Source of the DNA: Bacillota bacterium
GTDB taxonomy: Bacteria; Bacillota; Clostridia; Christensenellales; CAG-138
DNA: 17,854 nt
Direction: 5' to 3'
Assembly: GCA_023435025.1 (NCBI GenBank)
Contig: JAEYSE010000013.1
Coordinates: 1-17,854 of the forward strand
A program made the translations under genes and the position numbers. This document shows positions 12,593 through 17,854 of the stretch, in pieces. Under the pieces are notes generated by a model, which made no database searches, was not told the DNA's origin, and saw only the letters and a list, made by a program, of their open reading frames with translations. Each line of letters begins with the position of its first letter. Within the stretch, counting starts at the first letter, position 1.

Positions 12593-14083
12593 TTGCCGGA
12601 TTACATACTGGAACTTAAAAATATTGGCAAAACATTTTCGGGTGTAAGCGTTTTGCGGGATATCAATATCCAGTTCAAGAAGGGCGAAGTGCATGCCCTC
12701 CTAGGTGAAAATGGAGCCGGGAAATCTACTTTAATCAAAATTATGAGCGGCTATCATCTGCCCGATAAGGGTGGTGAGCTCTATGTCGACGGAAAGGCTG
12801 TGTCATTCAAGCGCCCCAAGGACGCAATGGACGCGCATATCCATACCATCTATCAGGAACTTACCTTGTGCCCGGATATGACGGTCGCCGAGAATATCGT
12901 GATCGACAAGCAGAACTGGTATCCAGGCGTGATGCAGAACCAGAAAAAATACTGTGAGCTGGCAAAGCAGGCAATGCAGCGTCTCGGGCAGGATATCGAT
13001 CCGAACGCATTGGTTCGTTCTCTTTCCATAGCGCAGCAGCAGGTCGTTGAGATTGCAAAGGCAATCACCGCGGACGCAAAAGTAATCTTGATGGATGAAC
13101 CCACGTCGTCCATTTCACAGAAGGATTCCGAGTGTCTGCTCAATATTGTAAAGAACCTGCGCGATAGCGGCGTCACAATTATCTACATCTCACATCGTCT
13201 GCATGAAATTGGCGAAATTGCGGACCGCATCACCGTACTAAGAGACGGCAATTATGTGGGGACTGTGGAGCAGAAAGATATCACCAACCAGCAGCTCATT
13301 AACATGATGGTGGGCCGTGAGATGACCAGCATATACCCCAAGAAAAACGTGCAGTTTGGGGAAGTTGTGCTCAAGGTAGAACAACTCACCACGGATGCTT
13401 TTAAAAATGTATCCTTCGAAGTGCGCAAGGGTGAAATATTCGGCATTGGCGGGCTGGTGGGCGCGAAAAGAACCGAAATACTTGAAACGCTGTTTGGGTT
13501 ACGTCCAATCGTGAGCGGCAAAATGTATTTATACGGCAAGGAATACACCCCGCGCAACCCCAGGCAAGCAATTGAAAAAGGAATGGCCTTTATTACGGAA
13601 GACCGTAAAAAATCCGGTTTGGTGCTTTGCCTTTCGGTAAACGAAAACATCAATATGGTCAATGCCGGCAACATTTCCAAGTACGGCGTACTCAACGCAA
13701 AGCGCTTCCATGAGATTTCAGAAAAATACAGGGGCGCATTCAACATCCGCCTGGCTACGCTCAAGCAGGCCGTTCGTACGCTTTCCGGCGGCAACCAACA
13801 GAAGGTTGTTTTGGCCAAGTGGATGGAAATGAAGCCGCAGATCGTCCTTTTTGACGAGCCGACGCGTGGCATCGATATTGGCGCAAAAACTGAAATTTAT
13901 AACATTATGAGTGAATTGGCAGAGCAAGGCGTTGCGATAGTAATGGTCTCTTCCGAGTTACCCGAGCTTATCAGTGTGACAGATCAGATACTTGTCATGT
14001 GCGAGGGCAAAATGGCTTGCGTTGTAGATCGTGAGCTGGCTACACAGGAACACATCATGGCATACGCTGCCGCGCAGTTATAA
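12593..14083 (+). CDS. Sugar ABC transporter ATP-binding protein (RbsA/MglA type, two NBDs)
   Basis: I chose the TTG at 12593 because AAGGAGGTGA (12578-12587) lies just before it and the resulting 496 residues match RbsA; an earlier ATG at 12446 would add 49 unrelated residues. NBD1 has Walker A GENGAGKST (38-46), a signature-like LSIAQQQVVEIAKA, and Walker B VILMDEPTSS. NBD2 has the degenerate Walker A region typical of RbsA (GIGGLVGAKRTE), the signature LSGGNQQKVVLAKW and Walker B IVLFDEPTRGID. It powers uptake of a monosaccharide-like solute with the permease and binding protein that follow. It lies at the inner membrane face. Confidence 0.93.
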   Translation: MPDYILELKNIGKTFSGVSVLRDINIQFKKGEVHALLGENGAGKSTLIKIMSGYHLPDKGGELYVDGKAVSFKRPKDAMDAHIHTIYQELTLCPDMTVAENIVIDKQNWYPGVMQNQKKYCELAKQAMQRLGQDIDPNALVRSLSIAQQQVVEIAKAITADAKVILMDEPTSSISQKDSECLLNIVKNLRDSGVTIIYISHRLHEIGEIADRITVLRDGNYVGTVEQKDITNQQLINMMVGREMTSIYPKKNVQFGEVVLKVEQLTTDAFKNVSFEVRKGEIFGIGGLVGAKRTEILETLFGLRPIVSGKMYLYGKEYTPRNPRQAIEKGMAFITEDRKKSGLVLCLSVNENINMVNAGNISKYGVLNAKRFHEISEKYRGAFNIRLATLKQAVRTLSGGNQQKVVLAKWMEMKPQIVLFDEPTRGIDIGAKTEIYNIMSELAEQGVAIVMVSSELPELISVTDQILVMCEGKMACVVDRELATQEHIMAYAAAQL

Positions 14084-14097
14084 GAAGGAGTAAAAGC

Positions 14098-15063
14098 ATG
14101 CTTGATAAAAAACGCTTAGGACAAGTCCTGATCAAGTTTCGTACCATACTGATATTGATTGCGCTGGCAGCCATATTTACTGCGTTAAAGCCAATCTTCC
14201 TGCACCCCACAAATCTGCTGAATATGATGAAGCGCATGAGTTATGTGGCCATTACCGCATACGGCATGACATTCATCATCACGCTTGCGGCACTTGACAT
14301 CTCCGGCGGATCCATCGCCGCGTTGGTGGGAGTCTCGCTGGCATTTCTTCTTAACAAGGGCGTCTCACTTGTGATTGCTTTGCCCCTTGTTATCCTCCTC
14401 TCCCTTGTGCTGGGATATCTGAATGGGTTTATTACGGTCAAGGGCAAGATCGCGCCCTTCCTGGTAACGCTTTCGACCATGAACATCTATAGGGGCATTG
14501 CGCTGACGTTGACGTCGGGACGCACTGTTTCCATTAAGAACCAAGGGTTTACGGACTTCTTTGGAAACGGTTCTCTGTTTGGCGTTATTCCCATGCCGCT
14601 TATTCTCATGGTTGCGCTCTTTGCCCTCTGCTGGTTTTTGTACCATAAAACCAAGTTCGGGTTTTACTGCCGTTGCATTGGCGGCAACGAAGAGGCAGCA
14701 AGGGTGGCAGGCATTGACGTAGACAAGATCAACATGTGGGCCTACACGTTCAATGGTTTTCTTGCATGCTTTGCAGGCTTCATTCTGGCGGCGCTGATGA
14801 ACGCGGGGATACCCGATATTGGCGCAGCCCTTTCCATGGACGCCATTGCCGCAGTCGTGCTAGGCGGTACTGCAATTGCAGGCGGCTACGGAACCATGTG
14901 GGGAACGGTTGGCGGTACGTTCATTATTGCAATCCTTAACACCGGCCTTTCCCTTCTTGGGGCGCCATCCCAGGTGCAGATATTGGTAAAAGGAATTGTG
15001 ATTATTCTCGCAGTTTTAATGGATAACGCATTGAAGTCCCGTACGGTCGTTGTGAAAAAATAA
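14098..15063 (+). CDS. Sugar ABC transporter permease (RbsC type)
   Basis: A 321-residue, very hydrophobic protein of the BPD_transp_2 family with about eight to ten membrane segments (for example ILILIALAAIFTAL, LVIALPLVILLSLVLGYL, FNGFLACFAGFILAALM). The RbsC motif region reads CRCIGGNEEAARVAGIDVDKI, contacting the ATPase, and is followed by AAVVLGGTAIAGGYGTMWGT. GAAGGAG (14084-14090) precedes the ATG by a few bases. Only one permease is encoded, so a homodimer is expected, as for ribose transporters. Confidence 0.93.
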   Translation: MLDKKRLGQVLIKFRTILILIALAAIFTALKPIFLHPTNLLNMMKRMSYVAITAYGMTFIITLAALDISGGSIAALVGVSLAFLLNKGVSLVIALPLVILLSLVLGYLNGFITVKGKIAPFLVTLSTMNIYRGIALTLTSGRTVSIKNQGFTDFFGNGSLFGVIPMPLILMVALFALCWFLYHKTKFGFYCRCIGGNEEAARVAGIDVDKINMWAYTFNGFLACFAGFILAALMNAGIPDIGAALSMDAIAAVVLGGTAIAGGYGTMWGTVGGTFIIAILNTGLSLLGAPSQVQILVKGIVIILAVLMDNALKSRTVVVKK

Positions 15064-15064
15064 T

Positions 15065-15085
15065 TTGGCAATTTCGGATTGCCAA
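15065..15085 (+). other. Hairpin TTGGCAAT-TTCGG-ATTGCCAA before the binding-protein gene
   Basis: A perfect 8-base-pair stem with a 5-base loop, two bases after the permease stop. It has no T-run. Such hairpins before binding-protein genes often protect the highly expressed downstream segment of the mRNA or attenuate upstream-derived transcripts; function here is inference. Confidence 0.45.
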
Positions 15086-15111
15086 GTAAATAAAAGGGAG
15101 GAACTCAACAC

Positions 15112-16338
15112 ATGAAGAGATTTCTGGCTTTCGTTCTATGCTTGCTGATGGTTTCGAGCATGGTTGCATGCGGCGCGCCAGCCCCTGCAGCCAGTACAGC
15201 CCAACCTGCGGCTCCTACCGCACCCCCCGTCGAGCAGCCTACTGCGGCACCTGAGGCGACTGAAGCGCCCAAAGGCAATCCCAACGCCGCCGATTTCACC
15301 TATGTTGATCCCGCGGGCAGCACATTTGATGTCAGCAAATATTACAACGACCTGGGCGTAGAGTGTGACTTTACACTGCGCGCAACGGGCGGCACGGTAG
15401 CTGTGCCTGATATGGCAAGCAGCATGCCCAAAGCGAAGGAACGCTACAAAATCGGCTTCTCGGTCTACTATACGGTCGATGAAGTGGGCGCTATGTTGCT
15501 GGAAACCATGAAGACATACGCTGAGATTTGCGGCGTAGATCTGCTGGTAAACGACGCGAACTATGACCAGAATGCGCAGAACCAGGCTGTAGAACAGTGG
15601 ATTCTGGAAGGCATTGACGGCGCGATCATTGCTCCTTGCGACTTTACAGGCGTAAAGGGTGCGCTCGATGCACTCAAGGCGGCTAATATCCCCGTTGTCA
15701 CGCTTAACCCCGCGCTTTCCGGCGAAGCGGATGCGGTGATCATGTCCGAGTGCACGGAACAGGGCGCTATGGCAGCACAGCTGCTGATCGATCACCTCAA
15801 GGCAAGCAACTCCACCATGGAAGGCGTCATCGTCTATCAGACCCTGCCATTCGTACATCCCAACGCGGCAACCCGTGCAAAGGGCTTTAAGGATGCGTTT
15901 GCTCAGTTCCCCGGCATTGAAATCGTTGAGCTTACCGGCATTGCGCCTGAAGAACACTACACTGCGTTTGAAGGGGCTCTTATGAATTATGGCGATAAGC
16001 TGATTGGCGCATTCGGTCTTTATGCCTCGGCCACAATCGGCATGATGAACGCCAAAAAAGCGGCAGGCAGCGATGTCCCCATCACCTCCATTGACAACGA
16101 CAAAGTCATACTTGAGGGTATCTACAATGGCGATCTGCTGGGCTCCTGCTGCTATAGCTCCACTTCACCCGCGATCTGGTGCATGAACCAAATGGTGAAC
16201 CTGCTCAACGGAGAAGAAATCCCCAGCGCCATTTTCTATCCGAACACCAATGTAACCAAGGCAAATGTAGAAGAAATGTTCGAGTTCTATTATAACGGAA
16301 AGACCCTTGCAGACTATATAGCCGGTGCAGTTAGCTAA
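15112..16338 (+). CDS. Sugar-binding lipoprotein of the ABC transporter (Peripla_BP_4/RbsB type)
   Basis: A 408-residue secreted lipoprotein. The signal MKRFLAFVLCLLMVSSMVAC ends in the lipidated Cys20. A linker of about 35 residues rich in Ala, Pro, Thr and Glu (21-57) then leads to the type I periplasmic-binding fold: YKIGFSVYYTVDEVGAMLLE, GVDLLVNDANYDQNAQNQAV, EGIDGAIIAPCDFTG, NIPVVTLNPALSG, SIDNDKVILEGI. The fold matches ribose/galactose-type binding proteins for monosaccharides or polyols. The ribosome site AAAGGGAGGA is strong and hairpins flank the gene, consistent with high expression. The ligand cannot be read but is the best handle on the pathway substrate. Confidence 0.93.
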   Translation: MKRFLAFVLCLLMVSSMVACGAPAPAASTAQPAAPTAPPVEQPTAAPEATEAPKGNPNAADFTYVDPAGSTFDVSKYYNDLGVECDFTLRATGGTVAVPDMASSMPKAKERYKIGFSVYYTVDEVGAMLLETMKTYAEICGVDLLVNDANYDQNAQNQAVEQWILEGIDGAIIAPCDFTGVKGALDALKAANIPVVTLNPALSGEADAVIMSECTEQGAMAAQLLIDHLKASNSTMEGVIVYQTLPFVHPNAATRAKGFKDAFAQFPGIEIVELTGIAPEEHYTAFEGALMNYGDKLIGAFGLYASATIGMMNAKKAAGSDVPITSIDNDKVILEGIYNGDLLGSCCYSSTSPAIWCMNQMVNLLNGEEIPSAIFYPNTNVTKANVEEMFEFYYNGKTLADYIAGAVS

Positions 16339-16353
16339 CAAGTTATGAGCAAA

Positions 16354-16376
16354 GGCGGGGTAGTTTCTGCCCCGCC
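16354..16376 (+). terminator. GC-rich hairpin after the binding-protein gene
   Basis: GGCGGGG and CCCCGCC pair as a 7-base-pair GC stem around a 9-base loop, 15 bases after the stop. AAATATATG follows, not a T-run, so it is probably a partial terminator or 3' mRNA stabiliser, leaving lower readthrough into the two downstream genes. Confidence 0.5.
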
Positions 16377-16403
16377 AAATATATGCTACAGGAGAAATCA
16401 GCC

Positions 16404-17078
16404 ATGAAAAACATCCCGGAACTCATCGTCATGCTCACGCACAATGACAGGACAGTGGAAAATGCAATTGAGGTTTTTGAATCTGCCAAGGACGCTCCGG
16501 CAACCTATTGGGGATTCAAGGAGGTTGGGCTGCCGGAAGACCAGATGAAGATTCTGGTTGAGAAGATGAAAGCTGCCGGCAAGATCACCTGCCTTGAAGT
16601 CGTAGCTTATACGGAGGAAGATTGCTTGGAAGGCGCCAGGATTGGCGTACGCTGCGGCTTTGATATTTTAATGGGCACGCTCTACTTTGATTCGGTTAAA
16701 GCAGTAGCGGATCAGGCCGGCATGAAATATATGCCGTTCGTCGGAAAAATCTCTGGGCGTCCCAGCGTGCTGGATGGTACAATTGAGGGTATGATTGCAG
16801 AAGCCAACGGCCTGGTTGAAACAAAGGGCGTGGTGGGTTTCGATCTTCTGGGATATCGTTTTACCGGAGATGCGATAAAACTGAACAGCGAGTTTGTGAA
16901 GAACGTTAAAGCGCCCGTTTGCCTTGCAGGCAGCGTTGCAAGCTTTCAGCGGTTAGATGAAGTGAAAGCGACCGGCGCATGGGCATATACCATTGGCGGC
17001 GCATTCTTTGATAAGAAGTTTGCAGATGCCTCCTTTGGCGAACAGATCAAAATCGTTGTGGATTATATGAACAGGTAA
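16404..17078 (+). CDS. TIM-barrel-like protein of unknown function
   Basis: A 224-residue protein started at the ATG at 16404, with AGGAG at 16389-16393; an in-frame ATG at 16383 precedes the ribosome site and is unlikely. I do not know a named function. Alternating strands and helices (ELIVMLTHND, YWGFKEVGL, ITCLEVVAYTEED, FDILMGTLYFDS, KYMPFVGKISGRPS, GVVGFDLLGYRFTG) suggest a (beta/alpha)8 barrel. The end, APVCLAGSVASFQRLDEV followed by AWAYTIGGAFF, resembles the phosphate-binding half of HisA-, NanE- or ThiE-like barrels. It could be an epimerase, isomerase or aldolase acting on a sugar phosphate. It lies between the binding protein and a PIG-L deacetylase. Confidence 0.75.
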   Translation: MKNIPELIVMLTHNDRTVENAIEVFESAKDAPATYWGFKEVGLPEDQMKILVEKMKAAGKITCLEVVAYTEEDCLEGARIGVRCGFDILMGTLYFDSVKAVADQAGMKYMPFVGKISGRPSVLDGTIEGMIAEANGLVETKGVVGFDLLGYRFTGDAIKLNSEFVKNVKAPVCLAGSVASFQRLDEVKATGAWAYTIGGAFFDKKFADASFGEQIKIVVDYMNR

Positions 17079-17102
17079 CAGCTGCAGTGGAGGAGGATAT
17101 CT

Positions 17103-17825
17103 ATGAGAGTATTGGCATTTGGGGCACATCCTGACGATATCGAATTTCGTATGGCGGGCACGCTTTTCAAAATGAAACAGCGTGGCGACGAGATATTTCT
17201 GTGTGTTGCAACCAACGGGAACATTGGCTCTTTCCGCCATACCAAGGAGGAAATTGCGAAGATTCGTTATGATGAGGCGAAAGCGGCTGCGGATCTCTTG
17301 GGCGCACAATTGATTTGGCTCAATGAGGACGACGAGTTCTTGTTTGATAACAAGGAGACGCGCATGAAATTCATTGAAGCTGTTCGCATAGCGCGCCCGG
17401 ATGTGATACTTGCGCCTCCTCCGTATGTGGATTATAACCAGGATCACGATATTACCGGTTATATGGCCTTTGAAGCGCGGGTGCTTGCATCGGTGAAATT
17501 GATCGAAACAGCAAGCCCCAATACGGATAAAGTGCCTCCCATGTTCTATTGCACGCCGCATGGGCTTTCCGATAAGTATCATCCCCAGTATTTTGTGGAC
17601 ATCACAGATACGTTTGCGGACAAGGTCAAGATGTTCCATTGCCACGCTACGCAGCAGGGCGAATGGTGCAAGGACGCGTTTGGCGTCAATTATGCGGATG
17701 CACTGGAACGTGAAAACAGGTATTTTGCATCCGCCTGCGGTACGCCCGGGGTGGAGTATGTGGAAGCGTATTCCCTTTGCACCAACTGGCCCGTGATTGC
17801 GGGCGCGCATAAGCTGCTGCCGTAA
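17103..17825 (+). CDS. PIG-L (LmbE-like) family zinc deacetylase
   Basis: A 240-residue PIG-L family hydrolase. The zinc motif AHPDD lies at residues 8-12 (H9 and D12 as ligands, D11 as probable catalytic base), followed by GTLFKMKQRGDEI. The third zinc ligand is H115 in NQDHDITG. Relatives remove acetyl groups from N-acetylglucosamine-containing compounds, mycothiol or bacillithiol precursors, and related amides. No signal peptide is seen, so it should act in the cytosol. It is preceded by GGAGGAGG (17088-17095) and follows the TIM-barrel gene by 24 bases, so they are co-transcribed. In this locus it suggests the imported compound carries an N-acyl group or amino sugar, but that is inference. 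Confidence 0.88.
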   Translation: MRVLAFGAHPDDIEFRMAGTLFKMKQRGDEIFLCVATNGNIGSFRHTKEEIAKIRYDEAKAAADLLGAQLIWLNEDDEFLFDNKETRMKFIEAVRIARPDVILAPPPYVDYNQDHDITGYMAFEARVLASVKLIETASPNTDKVPPMFYCTPHGLSDKYHPQYFVDITDTFADKVKMFHCHATQQGEWCKDAFGVNYADALERENRYFASACGTPGVEYVEAYSLCTNWPVIAGAHKLLP

Positions 17826-17854
17826 CAGTTCAAACCGTCCTGAAAAGCCATGTG

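Noticed and set aside
1..17854. CRISPR arrays, tRNA or rRNA genes, insertion sequences
   Set aside because: No regularly spaced repeats, cloverleaf-like segments, transposase genes or terminal inverted repeats were seen.

Overview
The window reads as one catabolic locus with every supportable gene on the + strand. It encodes a bacterial microcompartment (BMC, metabolosome) and, downstream, a sugar or polyol import and breakdown module. Strong AGGAGG-type ribosome sites, tight gene packing, a GntR/HutC-type regulator and a lipoprotein solute-binding protein with a Pro/Ala/Thr linker suggest a moderately GC-rich Gram-positive anaerobe of the Clostridia. That placement is inference; no rRNA or phylogenetic marker is present.

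Region 1 (1-6839) is the BMC part: the end of a PduL-type phosphotransacylase, an unrecognised small protein, a BMC-P (EutN-type) pentamer protein with a very basic tail, a CoA-acylating aldehyde dehydrogenase with an N-terminal encapsulation helix, a PduS/RnfC-like iron-sulfur flavoprotein, a PduT-like tandem-domain shell protein with the cluster cysteine, two more BMC-P proteins, two PduA-like BMC-H proteins, and a DeoC-fold protein with its own encapsulation-like helix. A strong internal promoter (5648-5675) with flanking inverted half-sites precedes the second BMC-H gene and deoC.

Region 2 (6840-12364) holds a GntR/UTRA regulator, a zinc alcohol/polyol dehydrogenase, a D-2-hydroxyacid dehydrogenase, a class II (zinc) aldolase homologue and an FGGY sugar kinase. 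Region 3 (12365-17854) starts with an intergenic stretch dense in inverted repeats, then an RbsA-like ATPase, an RbsC-like permease, a lipoprotein sugar-binding protein, an unassigned TIM-barrel-like protein and a PIG-L family deacetylase.

Likely logic (inference): a sugar, polyol or derivative is imported, possibly deacylated, oxidised by the dehydrogenases, phosphorylated by the FGGY kinase and split by an aldolase. The resulting aldehyde is converted in the compartment by the aldehyde dehydrogenase to acyl-CoA and by PduL to acyl-phosphate, while PduS/PduT passes electrons across the shell. The layout resembles the 'sugar phosphate utilising' (SPU) class of BMC loci, whose usual signature enzyme is deoxyribose-phosphate aldolase. 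The main surprise is that the DeoC homologue lacks all three canonical catalytic residues of that enzyme, and the class II aldolase homologue has Ser in place of the catalytic Asp. The aldehyde-producing step is therefore not explained by canonical chemistry and may be new.
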